Below, in pieces: positions 1-8,701 of a DNA stretch of 64,000 nt. The position numbers and the translations under genes were made by a program. The notes under the pieces are model-generated. The model worked only from the letters and a program-made list of their open reading frames with translations, ran no database searches and was not told the origin of the DNA. The stretch's first letter is position 1; each line of letters begins with the position of its first letter. Source of the stretch: JBEIFW01 sp046081125 (GTDB lineage: Bacteria; Actinomycetota; Acidimicrobiia; Acidimicrobiales; Ilumatobacteraceae); assembly GCA_046081125.1 (NCBI GenBank), contig JBJTVH010000061.1, positions 1-64,000 of the forward strand, given 5' to 3'.

Positions 1-26
1 CCGGTCGTTGCGACGACAACGACCGG
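1..26. terminator. Perfect inverted repeat, likely terminator hairpin
   Basis: Bases 1-10 (ccggtcgttg) pair perfectly with 17-26 around a six-base loop. It lies 23 bases past the stop of the minus-strand hydrolase ending at 50. There is no T-run, which is common for high-GC actinobacterial hairpins, so termination is an inference from position. Confidence 0.5.
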
Positions 27-49
27 CGCGCCTGCGGGTGTTCGGCGCC

Positions 50-850
50 TCAGCTCGGCGACGACCCGCCGGCCAGGAACCCGGTCATCGCCGGCCAAGC
101 CGCCGGATCGTCGACGAAGAACGCGTGGCCCCCGTCGAACCACGCCAGCTCAGCGCCCGGGATCTGCCCGGCGAGCGCCTCGGCGTTGGCCGGCGGAGCG
201 ATGCCGTCGTGGCGGCCGGCGGCGACGAGCGTCGGCACTCGCAGGGTCGCCAAACGGTCCCAGGTGTCGTGGTGGCGCCGGGCTTCGAGTTGGCGCCGCA
301 GCCCGGTGCTCGGCGGCGCGTCCCAGCCGGGTCGGCCCCGGAGGAACCCCTCGAGGGCCTGCCGGCGGCGGTCGTCGGTGCGGGTGCGCACGTCGAGGAT
401 CGACAACTGCTCGGCGAAGCGCTCCTCGGCCGGTTTCGCGTACGTGTCGTGCAGTGGCCACGATGCGCCACCGGCGCCGCCGGCCGAGGTGCACGCCAGC
501 ACCAGGCGGGTGATGCGATCCCGCGCGAGCAGGGCGAGCTCCTGGGCGACCATGCCGCCGAAGGAGATCCCCAGCACGGCGAAGCGGTCCCAGCCGAGCG
601 CATCGACGAGCGCGAGCGGATCCGCCCCGAACTCGGCCATCGTGGGCTGGTGTTCGGGGTGGTCCGGAACGGACCGGCCGAGCCCTCGATGGTCGTAGGC
701 GAGCACCTCGAACGCCGCTGCGATCGGCCAGTCGAACGGGTTCGGCCGCACCCGCAGGTCCGAGCCGGTGCCGTTGACCACCAGCAGCCGGGGGCCGCTC
801 CCGGCCTGCTCGAACCTCAGCGTCGCTCCGGGAACGGCACAGGTCGTCAT
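50..850 (-). CDS. alpha/beta hydrolase
   Basis: This 266-residue protein has the alpha/beta-hydrolase fold signatures. The nucleophile elbow GISFGG supplies the catalytic serine near residue 96, and a conserved DHRGLGRS segment lies just before it. A late GRHDGIAPP segment supplies the acid, and GGHAFF near the C-terminus supplies the histidine. Length and pattern resemble 3-oxoadipate enol-lactonase-like esterases, but the substrate cannot be read from sequence. The ATG at 850 is preferred because a TAGCCT -10-like element sits six bases upstream, suggesting a leaderless mRNA. It is divergent from the acyl-CoA synthetase at 904. Confidence 0.85.
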   Translation of the reverse strand: MTTCAVPGATLRFEQAGSGPRLLVVNGTGSDLRVRPNPFDWPIAAAFEVLAYDHRGLGRSVPDHPEHQPTMAEFGADPLALVDALGWDRFAVLGISFGGMVAQELALLARDRITRLVLACTSAGGAGGASWPLHDTYAKPAEERFAEQLSILDVRTRTDDRRRQALEGFLRGRPGWDAPPSTGLRRQLEARRHHDTWDRLATLRVPTLVAAGRHDGIAPPANAEALAGQIPGAELAWFDGGHAFFVDDPAAWPAMTGFLAGGSSPS

Positions 851-856
851 GCCCGC

Positions 857-862
857 AGGCTA
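857..862 (-). promoter_or_regulatory. -10 element of a leaderless promoter
   Basis: On the minus strand TAGCCT fits TANNNT and is followed six bases later by the ATG at 850. No Shine-Dalgarno is present in between. The same arrangement recurs at eight or more other starts in this window. Confidence 0.45.
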
Positions 863-903
863 GGGGTTGGGTGACGACCGCCACGTCTTGCGAAGATGGT
901 GGC

Positions 904-2394
904 ATGAACGTGGCGATGCTTCTGGAGATGGCGGCCGACGGCTTCGGCGACCGGGTGGCCTTCGGTCCTCGTGCAGGTGGGATGACCTACGCCGACCTGC
1001 TGGCCCGGGCCCGCCGGGCGGCCGGCTGGCTGGTCGAACGGCCGGTGGACCATCTCGGCATGGTCGATCTCAACTCCGAGGCCGTCCCCGTTGCGCTGTT
1101 CGCCGCCGCCGTCGCCGGCAAGCCGTTCGTGCCCATGAACTACCGCCTCGCCGACGCCCAACTTCAGGGCATCGTCGCCCGAACGGCGCCCGCGGCGGTC
1201 GTGATCGACCCGCCGGTGGCCGATCGGCTCAGCCCGATCGACGGCGTCGAGCTCGTCACCCGTGCCGACTTCCTGGCGGCGTCGGCCGACCCGGGGCGCG
1301 AGGCCTACGAGGGCTGGACCGACCCCGACGAGATCGCCGTGCTGCTGTTCACCAGCGGCACGACCGGTGAACCCAAGGCTGCGGTGCTGCGCCACAAGCA
1401 CCTTGCGTCCTACATCGTCACCACCCTCGACTACATGGGCGCCGACGAGGAGGAGTGCGCGCTGGTGTCCGTGCCGCCGTACCACATCGCCGGCGTGTCG
1501 GCCGTGCTGTCGTCGGTGTACACCGGCCGCCGGGTGGTGCAGCTGTCGCAGTTCACCCCGGAGGCCTGGGTGGGGTTGGCCCGCGACGAGGCCGTCACGC
1601 ATGCGATGGTCGTGCCGACCATGCTGGGGCGCATCCTCGACGTGCTGGAGGCCGAAGGGGAGTCGCTCCCGGCGCTGCGGCACCTGGCCTACGGCGGTGG
1701 ACGCATGCCCGTCCCGGTCGTCGAGCGAGCGCTCACCCTGCTGCCGCACGTGTCGTTCGTGAACGCCTACGGCCTCACGGAGACCTCCTCGACGATCGCG
1801 GTGCTCGGCCCCGACGACCACCGGGCCGCCATGGCCTCCGACGACCTGGCCGTGCGGGCCCGGCTCGGCTCGGTCGGTCGGCCGCTTCCCACCCTCGAGC
1901 TCGAGATCCGCGATCCGCTCGGTCAGGCGCTGCCGGCCGGCGAGCGCGGCGAGGTGTGCGTGCGGGGCGAGCAGGTGTCGGGCGAGTACCTGGGCCGCAA
2001 GCTCACCGACGACGAGGGCTGGTTCGCCACCAAGGACGCCGGTTTCCTCGACGCCGAGGGGTACCTGTTCATCGACGGCCGGCTCGACGATGTGATCGTT
2101 CGCGGCGGCGAGAACATGTCGCCCGGGGAGATCGAAGAGGTGCTCCTGGCCCACCCGGCGGTCGACCAGGCGGCCGTGGTCGGCGTCCCCGACACCGAGT
2201 GGGGGGAGAAGGTCGCCGCGGCCATCGTGCTCAAGCCCGGTACGGCGGCGAGCGTCGAAGAACTCCAGCAGTGGGTGAAGGATCGGCTGCGGTCGTCGCG
2301 CATGCCCGAGCTCGTCGAGTTCCGCGAGGAGCTGCCGTTCAACGAGACCGGCAAGCTGCTGCGCCGGGTGCTGCGCACCGAGCTGGGGGGCTGA
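904..2394 (+). CDS. AMP-dependent acyl-CoA synthetase
   Basis: A 496-residue member of the ANL adenylating superfamily, which activates a carboxylic acid to acyl-AMP and then acyl-CoA. The P-loop motif LLFTSGTTGEPKAAVL lies near residues 145-160, followed by an aromatic-rich substrate region, YGLTETSS (motif A5) and the D-G-R hinge in FIDGRLDDVI. The C-terminal lysine is in NETGKLLRR. I chose the ATG at 904; an in-frame ATG at 871 would add 11 residues without homology. It is followed after five bases by an enoyl-CoA hydratase, so the pair probably handles activation and hydration in a fatty or aromatic acid degradation route. Substrate is unknown. Confidence 0.9.
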   Translation: MNVAMLLEMAADGFGDRVAFGPRAGGMTYADLLARARRAAGWLVERPVDHLGMVDLNSEAVPVALFAAAVAGKPFVPMNYRLADAQLQGIVARTAPAAVVIDPPVADRLSPIDGVELVTRADFLAASADPGREAYEGWTDPDEIAVLLFTSGTTGEPKAAVLRHKHLASYIVTTLDYMGADEEECALVSVPPYHIAGVSAVLSSVYTGRRVVQLSQFTPEAWVGLARDEAVTHAMVVPTMLGRILDVLEAEGESLPALRHLAYGGGRMPVPVVERALTLLPHVSFVNAYGLTETSSTIAVLGPDDHRAAMASDDLAVRARLGSVGRPLPTLELEIRDPLGQALPAGERGEVCVRGEQVSGEYLGRKLTDDEGWFATKDAGFLDAEGYLFIDGRLDDVIVRGGENMSPGEIEEVLLAHPAVDQAAVVGVPDTEWGEKVAAAIVLKPGTAASVEELQQWVKDRLRSSRMPELVEFREELPFNETGKLLRRVLRTELGG

Positions 2395-2399
2395 GCACG

Positions 2400-3167
2400 A
2401 TGGCCGACGTCCGGATCACCCCGCTCGGCGACCACGTCACGCTCGTCGAGCTGTGCCGGCCGCCCGACAACTACATGACGGTCCCCTTCATCGGCCAGAT
2501 CGCCGACGCGCTGGAGACCTGCCAGGCCGACGGGGACACCCGGACGGTGGTGTTGGCGGCCGAGGGCAAGCACTTCTGCGCCGGGGCCAAGCTCGACCCG
2601 GCCGAGCGGGCGGCACCGGGTTCGGCGCCGCCGGTGCACCTCTACGACCACGCCGTGCGGATCTTCGCCTCCGAGTTGCCGATCGTGGCGGCGATCCAGG
2701 GCGCCGCGGTCGGCGGTGGCCTCGGCGTGGCGCTGTCGGCCGACTTCCGGGTGGCCTGCCCGGAGTCGAGGTTCACGGCCAATTTCGCTCGGCTCGGGTT
2801 CCACCACGGGTTCGGCACGACCGTCTCCCTGCCGGCCGTGGTCGGCCAGCAGCGGGCGCTCGAACTGCTCTACACCGGGCGGCGCATCGACGGCGCGGAG
2901 GCGTTGCGGATCGGGCTGATCGACCGGCTCGTGCCCGCCGACCAGCTTCGTGCCGAGGCCGTCTCGTTCGCCCGCGAGATCGCCGAGTCCGGACCGCTGG
3001 CCGTGCGGGCGATACGGGCCACGATGCGCGGGCATCTCGCCGGGGCGGTCAAGGCGGCCACCGACCACGAGAAGGCCGAGCAGGACCGTCTCGGCCGCAC
3101 CGCCGACTTCGCCGAGGGCGTGCGCGCCATGGCCGAGCGGCGCACGCCCCGGTTCAGCGGTCGGTAG
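2400..3167 (+). CDS. enoyl-CoA hydratase/isomerase family protein
   Basis: A 255-residue crotonase-fold protein. The first oxyanion-hole segment is GKHFCAGAKL and the second is IQGAAVGGGLGVALSADFRVA, both typical. The usual catalytic Glu of the hydratase position after the second loop is replaced in the stretch FARLGFHHGFG, so hydratase activity is not certain and another crotonase reaction is possible. The C-terminus ends in RRTPRFSGR, typical of the family. It sits five bases after the acyl-CoA synthetase and converges on a second paralogue at 3177. Confidence 0.88.
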   Translation: MADVRITPLGDHVTLVELCRPPDNYMTVPFIGQIADALETCQADGDTRTVVLAAEGKHFCAGAKLDPAERAAPGSAPPVHLYDHAVRIFASELPIVAAIQGAAVGGGLGVALSADFRVACPESRFTANFARLGFHHGFGTTVSLPAVVGQQRALELLYTGRRIDGAEALRIGLIDRLVPADQLRAEAVSFAREIAESGPLAVRAIRATMRGHLAGAVKAATDHEKAEQDRLGRTADFAEGVRAMAERRTPRFSGR

Positions 3168-3176
3168 CCGACGGGG

Positions 3177-3956
3177 TCAGCGACCCGAGTAATTCGGCGG
3201 GCGCTTCTCGGCGAAGGCCCGGATGCCCTCGCGGTGGTCCTCGGTCTGGGAGACCATCGTCAGGCCGACCTGGAGGTAGTTCAGCGCGTCGACGGCGTTC
3301 TGGTCGATGACCCGGTAGAACGCGTCGCGCCCGAGCTTCATGATCGACGGCGACTTCGACGCGAGGTCCGCAGCGACCTCGGCGACCGTGGCGTCGAGCT
3401 CCTCGACGGGCACGACCCGGTTGACGAACCCGAGCCGTTGGGCCTCGGCGGCGGGCACGCGACGGCCGGTCATCTGCAGCTCGAGTGCGACCTTCGGCGG
3501 CATCGAGCGGAGCATCGGGACGGTGATCATCATCGGCCACATGCCGACGTTGATCTCCGGGGTACCGAACACGGCGTCCTCGGCGGCGATGACGATGTCG
3601 CCGAGCAGCGCGAGGCCGAACCCTCCCGCCAGCGCGAAGCCCCGCACCCGGGTGATCAGGGGCTTGCCCATGGCGTACGCGGTGTGGAACAGCTCGACCA
3701 TCCGGCCCCGGTTGTCGAGTTGCTCGACGAAGCTCGCATCGGTGATCTGGCCCGACAGGTCGGCCCCGGCGCAGAACGCCTTGTCGCCTGCGCCCGTCAG
3801 CACGACCACGCGGGCGTCTCGGTCGGCGCGGGCCCGGCGGAACGACTCGATCAGACCCGTGGACACCGCATCGGACAGGGCGTTGCGGCGCTCGGGGTTG
3901 TTGATGGTGATCGTCGCCACCCGGTCGGCGACGGAGTACAGCACGGCGTCGGACAT
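3177..3956 (-). CDS. enoyl-CoA hydratase/isomerase family protein
   Basis: A 259-residue crotonase paralogue. Acyl-CoA-binding and oxyanion-hole segments are GDKAFCAGADLSG and VRGFALAGGFGLALLGDIVIA. The residue pattern INVGMWPMMITVPM replaces the classical hydratase glutamates, as in many divergent actinobacterial members. It ends in KRPPNYSGR. The gene is convergent with the paralogue ending at 3167, with only nine bases between stops. Which acyl-CoA it uses cannot be read from sequence. Confidence 0.88.
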   Translation of the reverse strand: MSDAVLYSVADRVATITINNPERRNALSDAVSTGLIESFRRARADRDARVVVLTGAGDKAFCAGADLSGQITDASFVEQLDNRGRMVELFHTAYAMGKPLITRVRGFALAGGFGLALLGDIVIAAEDAVFGTPEINVGMWPMMITVPMLRSMPPKVALELQMTGRRVPAAEAQRLGFVNRVVPVEELDATVAEVAADLASKSPSIMKLGRDAFYRVIDQNAVDALNYLQVGLTMVSQTEDHREGIRAFAEKRPPNYSGR

Positions 3957-4008
3957 GGTCCGCAGCCTTCCATACGGACACCTCCGCCGACCGGGGCACC
4001 GAGCCGCC

Positions 4009-4014
4009 TAGCGT
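4009..4014 (+). promoter_or_regulatory. -10 element of a leaderless promoter
   Basis: TAGCGT followed by a six-base spacer and the GTG at 4021. The identical TAGCGT plus six-base spacing precedes ilvD at 62630, which supports a real promoter even though the gene downstream is now broken. Confidence 0.4.
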
Positions 4015-4020
4015 TCGGGC

Positions 4021-4858
4021 GTGGACCTGCGCAGGCTCGTGATCCGTGTGGTGCTCGTCGCCGTCCTGGCGACGGTGCCTGCGGTGGCAGCGGTGGCGGC
4101 GCTGGCGGCGCTGGCGGCGCCCGCGGCCGCTGCGGCGACCCGGGCCCGGCCCGATACGTCGCACTGCCGAGCGCCGCCCGCCTGCTCGACTCCCGCGATG
4201 GCACCGTGCCGGCGCCGGGGACGACCCGGACGGTGATCGTCGCCGGTCGGGCCGGGATCCCCTCGCACGCCGGCGCCGTGGCACTCACGGTGACGGCGAC
4301 CGAGGTCGTCACGCCCGGCTTCGTCTCGGTCCATCCGGCCGGCCGGCCACGGCCGGCCACCTCGAAGCTGAACGTCGTCCCGGGCGACACCCGGGCCAAC
4401 CTGACGCTCGTCGGTCTCGGCGGCGGGGCGGTCGAGTCTTCGTGCAGGCGAGCGCCCACGTCGTGGTGGACGTGTCGGGCTACTTCGAGCCGACCGCCGG
4501 CCCGGTCGCCGCCGGCCGGATGACGTCTGCCGGTCCGACACGCCTGCTCGACACGCGGGACGGCACAGGGACCACGGCGGGTGCGCGACGGCCGGGTGAC
4601 GTGGTGCGGGTGGCGATCGACGCCGCCGGGGGTGCGGTGGGTGCGGCCGTGGTGTCGCTGACGGCGACCGAGGCCGTGGCCCCCGGGTTCCTGGCTGCGT
4701 ATTCCACCAGATCCCGAACGACGGCGCCGGGGTGCCCGTTCAGTCCGTCGCCGAGTTGGGCCAGCGGCGCTCGGCCGGGTGCCAACGCCAGGCAGAGCAG
4801 GACGCGTTGTTCCTCTGGGACTGGGCGCCGCTGGGTACCACCGTCGTCGTGGTCTGAG
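4021..4858 (+). pseudogene. Decayed secreted LLDTRDGT-repeat protein
   Basis: The remains of a secreted protein are spread over three reading frames. Frame 1 from the GTG at 4021 gives an arginine start and a long Ala/Val hydrophobic signal sequence ending near 4140. The next frame then gives RYVALPSAARLLDSRDGT and a first beta-rich module up to about 4430. A third frame continues with HVVVDVSGYFEP and a second module beginning RLLDTRDGTG, which loses similarity near 4700. The paired modules with the LLDTRDGT motif recall repeat domains of secreted actinobacterial proteins. At least two frameshifts plus a lost end argue for decay; sequencing errors are the alternative. Confidence 0.6.
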
Positions 4859-4861
4859 CGG

Positions 4862-5674
4862 TCAGACCGTTGGCTGCTCGTCGAACGTGCGGTCGATGCG
4901 CTCGAACCGGCGCCGGATCGGCGTGCGCGATTCGGTGTGGGGCAGCACGTAGAGCCGGTTGGCCCGCACCGCGTCGAGCACCAGGGCGGCGACGCCGTCG
5001 ACGTCGAGCACCCGCCCGGCGAGATCCGGGTTCGACTCGTCCTGGTCGAGCACCCGCGGGGACGCGTCGGGTCCGCCCAACTCGACCGGTCGGTTCCGTT
5101 CCGAGGTGCCGATGTCGGTGGCGACCCGCATCGGGCACAACACCGACACGCCGATCTGGTGTGGCCGCAGTTCCCGTTGCAGGACCTCGGCCAGTGCGAC
5201 GACGCCGTACTTGGCGACGCAGTACGGCCCAAGGCCGACGTTGGGGACGAGGCCGGCGAACGACGCGGTGAACAGCACGTGACCGCCGGTGCCCTGCTCC
5301 ACCATGCGGGGAACGAAGGCCTCGACCCCGTGGATCGGGCCCCACAGATCGACGTCGATGATCCACTTCCAGTCCTGGTGGGTCATCTCGGTGATCGGCC
5401 CGCCGACGGCGACCCCGGCGTTGTTGAACACGAGGTCGACGTGGCCGAAGCGGGCGAACACCTCGTCGGCCAACGCCGTCATCGCAGCGAAGTCGGATAC
5501 GTCGCAGACGTAGCCGGCGCCGCCGAGTCGCTCTGCTGCGGCCTCGACACGGCTCTTTTCGATGTCCACCACCACCGGGACCGCGCCCTCGGCCGCGAGC
5601 GCGGCAGCCGTTGCGAAGCCGATGCCGGATGCGCCGCCGGTGACGACGGCGACCTTCCCCCTGAGGTCGTCCAT
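4862..5674 (-). CDS. SDR family oxidoreductase
   Basis: A 270-residue classical short-chain dehydrogenase. The Rossmann motif TGGASGIG is near residues 13-20, the NNAG motif follows, and the catalytic Ser in FTASFAG and YCVAK supply the Ser-Tyr-Lys triad. A C-terminal extension after the substrate loop is longer than in minimal SDRs. I chose the ATG at 5674, eight bases after a GAAGG ribosome site, rather than the GTG at 5683. It is divergent from the oxygenase at 5736. Substrate unknown. Confidence 0.88.
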   Translation of the reverse strand: MDDLRGKVAVVTGGASGIGFATAAALAAEGAVPVVVDIEKSRVEAAAERLGGAGYVCDVSDFAAMTALADEVFARFGHVDLVFNNAGVAVGGPITEMTHQDWKWIIDVDLWGPIHGVEAFVPRMVEQGTGGHVLFTASFAGLVPNVGLGPYCVAKYGVVALAEVLQRELRPHQIGVSVLCPMRVATDIGTSERNRPVELGGPDASPRVLDQDESNPDLAGRVLDVDGVAALVLDAVRANRLYVLPHTESRTPIRRRFERIDRTFDEQPTV

Positions 5675-5735
5675 GGTCGCCACCTTCGCCGCCGATCCGG
5701 TGCGAGCGCAAGCGTCGGTGCGCTAGGACGGTGCG

Positions 5736-6788
5736 GTGACCTCGACGTTCACCGAGCTGCCGGTCATCGATCTCACCCGGTGGCGCGATACGGGCGCCGA
5801 CCGGCGGGCCTTTGCGGCGGAGGTGTGCCGGGTCTGCCATGAGGTCGGGTTCTTCCTGCTGACCGGCCACGGGGTGCCGTCCGCCGTGCTGGATGCGCAT
5901 CTCGATGCGCTGCAACGGTTCTTCGCGCTCGACGACGCCGCCAAGCGAACCGTGGACAAGCGGCGATCACCGCAGTTCCGGGGGTGGGAGCCGGTCGGCG
6001 CAGAGCTCACCGATGGCCGCCCGGACCAGCGCGAGCAACTCGACTTGGCCACCGAGCACTCGGCCCGGCCGGCCTCGACGCGCCCGGCGTACCTCCGGCT
6101 CGACGGGCCGAACCAATGGCCGGACGAGGCGCTCGTGCCGGGGTTCCGCGCAGCGGTGTCGGCCTTCCTCGCCGCGGCGGCGTCCCTCGCCGACGATGTG
6201 CTCGGGGTGCTGTCGCTCGGTCTCGGTCTCGACGAGGGTCATCTCGGTCGGGTGTTCGGTGAGCGGCCGTTCTCGCTGGCCAAGCTGATCCGATACCCGG
6301 CGACACCCACGGGCATGGCCGGGGTGAACGCCCATCACGACGCCGGGTTCGTGACGGTCCTGGCCCAGCATGGCGTCGGCGGGCTACAGGTGCGGAACTC
6401 GTTGGGGGAGTGGGTCGACGTTCCTGTGCGCAATGACGCCTTCGTCGTGAACCTCGGCGAGCTCCTGCAGGAGATGACCGGCAACTACCTGGTGGCGACG
6501 ACGCATCGGGTGATCGCCGGTCGGGAGCGGTTCTCATCGGCCTACTTCCACGGGCCCGATCTTCGGACCGAGCTGGTGCCGTTGCCGCTCGCCCCGGACT
6601 TCGCCGCTGCGGTCGCGGCGTCGCCCTGGCATGCCACGGCCGGCTTCATGGCGACTCGCGAGGATCTTGCCGCCGGCCGTTCGGGCACCAGTGGTCGGGC
6701 GACGGGTGTGTACGGCCAGCAGCTGTGGAACTACTACTGCCGCAGCTATCCGGCGAACGTCGCGGCCCACCACGGCGACGTCACCTGA
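5736..6788 (+). CDS. isopenicillin N synthase-family 2-oxoglutarate/Fe(II) oxygenase
   Basis: A 350-residue non-heme iron oxygenase of the IPNS/flavanone-hydroxylase type. The N-terminal DIOX_N segment includes LPVIDLTRW and FFLLTGHGVP. The iron ligands are H and D in NAHHDAGF and the distal H in ATTHRV, and RERFSSAYF carries the R-x-S motif for the co-substrate carboxylate. The GTG start follows a TAGGAC -10-like element by six bases. Members hydroxylate or desaturate small metabolites; the substrate is not predictable. It is convergent with the esterase gene ending at 6826. Confidence 0.87.
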   Translation: MTSTFTELPVIDLTRWRDTGADRRAFAAEVCRVCHEVGFFLLTGHGVPSAVLDAHLDALQRFFALDDAAKRTVDKRRSPQFRGWEPVGAELTDGRPDQREQLDLATEHSARPASTRPAYLRLDGPNQWPDEALVPGFRAAVSAFLAAAASLADDVLGVLSLGLGLDEGHLGRVFGERPFSLAKLIRYPATPTGMAGVNAHHDAGFVTVLAQHGVGGLQVRNSLGEWVDVPVRNDAFVVNLGELLQEMTGNYLVATTHRVIAGRERFSSAYFHGPDLRTELVPLPLAPDFAAAVAASPWHATAGFMATREDLAAGRSGTSGRATGVYGQQLWNYYCRSYPANVAAHHGDVT

Positions 6789-6800
6789 GCGGTCCGGGTC

Positions 6801-6819
6801 GGCCCGGGGCAAGCGGGCC
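6801..6819. terminator. Small hairpin between convergent genes
   Basis: GGCCCG and CGGGCC pair around a seven-base loop, between the stops of the oxygenase (6788) and the esterase (6826). It has no T-run. A bidirectional terminator role is inferred only from position. Confidence 0.3.
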
Positions 6820-6825
6820 GGCCGG

Positions 6826-7926
6826 TCAGCGGCGGCGCTGTGCGGCGAGGAACGACCAGATGGCTCGGCTGGCGTCGAGATCCGGGTACGGGGTGCCGAC
6901 GAAGGACCGGGCCCGTTCTGACGCGCCGGGATGGCCCATCCACGCATGCGTGGCTCCGGTGACGACGACGAGACGCACGGTGGTCCCGGCGCGGCACGCC
7001 TCCCAGGTGAGGGTGGCCAGATCGGGGTTGCCGGGGGTGGTGGCCGGGGTCGGGGTGGTTGCGCACCCGTCGGCGGCGGCGACGGTGTCCACCGCGGCGC
7101 GGGCCGATCGGAACGCCACCCCGGCGAGTCCCGTCCCGGCGCCACCGTCGATCGGGTGGTTGGTGTCGGCGGTGCCGTGGAGGTGGAACACGGCCACCGG
7201 TCGAGACGGGGTGCAGGCGTCGATCCCGAGGCTCCCGGCCTGGACCCCGATCGCGGCGATCCGATCGGACAGCTCGCAGGCGAGCCGATAGGCCAGCATC
7301 GCCCCGTTGGAGTGCCCGGCCGCGACGACGCGCGCCGGATCGACGGGCTGTGCCGCCACGATCGTGTCGACGAGCTGGCGGACAAACCCGACGTCATCGA
7401 TGTTCTTGTCCGCCGCAGCGCCGCAGCAGTACCCGCCGTTCCAGGTCTGCGGGCCCCGGCCGCCGGGCAGCGCACCGATCCCGTCCGGGTAGACGACGAT
7501 GAACCCGTTGGCCTCGGCGAGCGCGTCGAACCCGGAGTTGGTCTGGAACTGCTCCGACGTGCCCAGTCCACCGTGAAGGGCCACGAGCAGGGGCACTCGT
7601 TGCCCGGTGGGCAGCGACGGCGGCACGTAGAGCCGGTAGTGGCGGCTGCGGCCGTCGGGCGTACGGACATCGCCCTCCACGGTCCGACCGGTGCGTCCGG
7701 TGGCCGGAGCGGTGCCCGCGTAGGGGTCGTAGGTCCCGCGGGCCGGGCCGGTACCCGCGTTGGGGTCGTAGCTCCCGTGGGCAGGGCCGGTGCCGGAGGT
7801 GGTCGTAGGGCTCAGGACGGTCGTGGTCGGTGCCGCAGTTCGGCTGACGATGCGGCTGCAGCCCGCAGTGCTCAGCGCCACGGCGAGCACGGTCAGGACC
7901 CGCAGAGCGATGAGTCGGTGCGGCAT
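6826..7926 (-). CDS. PHB depolymerase-family esterase lipoprotein
   Basis: A 366-residue LpqC-like esterase. Residues 1-24 form a lipoprotein signal ending in the lipobox LSTAGC. A Thr/Ser/Gly-rich linker holds a short direct repeat (GSYDPNAGTGPARG, then GTYDPYAGTAPATG). The catalytic domain has ALHGGLGTSEQF, the nucleophile in AAGHSNGAML, and a terminal His in GATHAWMG. The paired cysteines in NGGYCCG are typical of this feruloyl-esterase/depolymerase family. It likely acts at the outer face of the membrane on an ester polymer or plant-type ester. The ATG at 7926 has GGAGG six bases upstream; a longer frame to 8175 overlaps the neighbour and is not needed. Confidence 0.85.
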   Translation of the reverse strand: MPHRLIALRVLTVLAVALSTAGCSRIVSRTAAPTTTVLSPTTTSGTGPAHGSYDPNAGTGPARGTYDPYAGTAPATGRTGRTVEGDVRTPDGRSRHYRLYVPPSLPTGQRVPLLVALHGGLGTSEQFQTNSGFDALAEANGFIVVYPDGIGALPGGRGPQTWNGGYCCGAAADKNIDDVGFVRQLVDTIVAAQPVDPARVVAAGHSNGAMLAYRLACELSDRIAAIGVQAGSLGIDACTPSRPVAVFHLHGTADTNHPIDGGAGTGLAGVAFRSARAAVDTVAAADGCATTPTPATTPGNPDLATLTWEACRAGTTVRLVVVTGATHAWMGHPGASERARSFVGTPYPDLDASRAIWSFLAAQRRR

Positions 7927-8035
7927 TCGGGCCTCCGAGGCGCAACAGGCGATGGTTCGTGTGGGGTCGTGGCACGGCTCGGGTCGCCCGGCGGCGACCG
8001 GGGCGATTCTTGCTGCGCCGGTGGCCGCCGAACCG

Positions 8036-8569
8036 TCAGCGGTGGAGGACGGTGCGCAACCGGCGGCGGGCGCCGGTAAGGGGTCGTCGGACTCCGGGCG
8101 GAAGGCGGCGCCGGATCCGCTGGGGCACCCGGTCTGGGCTCCGGTCGTGGACGACGGTGACCTCGGGCGCGTCATAGGCCCGAGCGATCCAGGTACGAAG
8201 CGCAGCGGTCTGCTCGGGGTTGATCGGCTGGCGGACGAACCGCTTGCGTGACGGGCACTCGAATCCGCCGAACCGCCAGGTCACCGAGACCGAGCCCTGG
8301 CCCGGCGCCCGGTGCAGCCCACCGATCTGGGCCGGGAACAGCGAGCAATCGAACGGACGGTTGTCGAACGTCGTGCACCACCCGTCGTCACCGAGGTACG
8401 GGCAGCCGTCGAGCATGTCGAGGCGCCACAGACCCTGGTCGTGGTCCACGACGAACGGCGCCAGGCGGGGGAGCCGCTCGAGTTCGTCGGCCGTGACCAG
8501 CAGGCCCTCGACCCGGCTGCAACAGCGGCTGCAGCCGGAGCACAGGTCATCGCCGTCGACGAAGGTCAT
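8036..8569 (-). CDS. YkgJ-family cysteine cluster protein
   Basis: A 177-residue protein with the CxxCxxCC start motif CSGCSRCC near residues 10-17. Later cysteines lie in GCPYL, GWCTTF and FDCSLFP. This is the pattern of the YkgJ/CxxCxxCC family, proposed to bind zinc or an iron-sulfur cluster; its role is not established. The C-terminal 45 residues are arginine-rich and absent from short relatives. The ATG at 8569 is preceded by a run of seven G that can act as a ribosome site. It is on the same strand as the esterase downstream. Confidence 0.8.
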   Translation of the reverse strand: MTFVDGDDLCSGCSRCCSRVEGLLVTADELERLPRLAPFVVDHDQGLWRLDMLDGCPYLGDDGWCTTFDNRPFDCSLFPAQIGGLHRAPGQGSVSVTWRFGGFECPSRKRFVRQPINPEQTAALRTWIARAYDAPEVTVVHDRSPDRVPQRIRRRLPPGVRRPLTGARRRLRTVLHR

Positions 8570-8641
8570 GTCCCCCCGATTCGGTCGGTCGAAACCCAGT
8601 TCGAGTCAGCCCGACGAAGCCGTACCCAATCCTGACCCCCT

Positions 8642-8691
8642 TTCCGTGCGCAGGACGGCCCGTTCGTGCGGCCGAACTGCGCACAGAACGG
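8642..8691. repeat. Hairpin repeat, copy L (3' of DUF559 gene)
   Basis: Arms ttccgtgcgcag and ctgcgcacagaa pair with one mismatch, and inner ggcc segments extend the stem. The element starts 10 bases after the DUF559 stop. Its 13-base arm ctgcgcacagaac is identical in the hairpin at 9691-9741 on the other side of the gene. The two copies align in opposite orientation. It may also serve as a terminator, but the shared arm sequence needs another explanation. Confidence 0.7.
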
Positions 8692-8701
8692 CCTGGGTGG
8701 G

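Noticed and set aside
8..874. Long plus-strand frame opposite the first hydrolase
   Set aside because: Arg/Gly/Pro-rich shadow of the minus-strand alpha/beta hydrolase, with no family features of its own.
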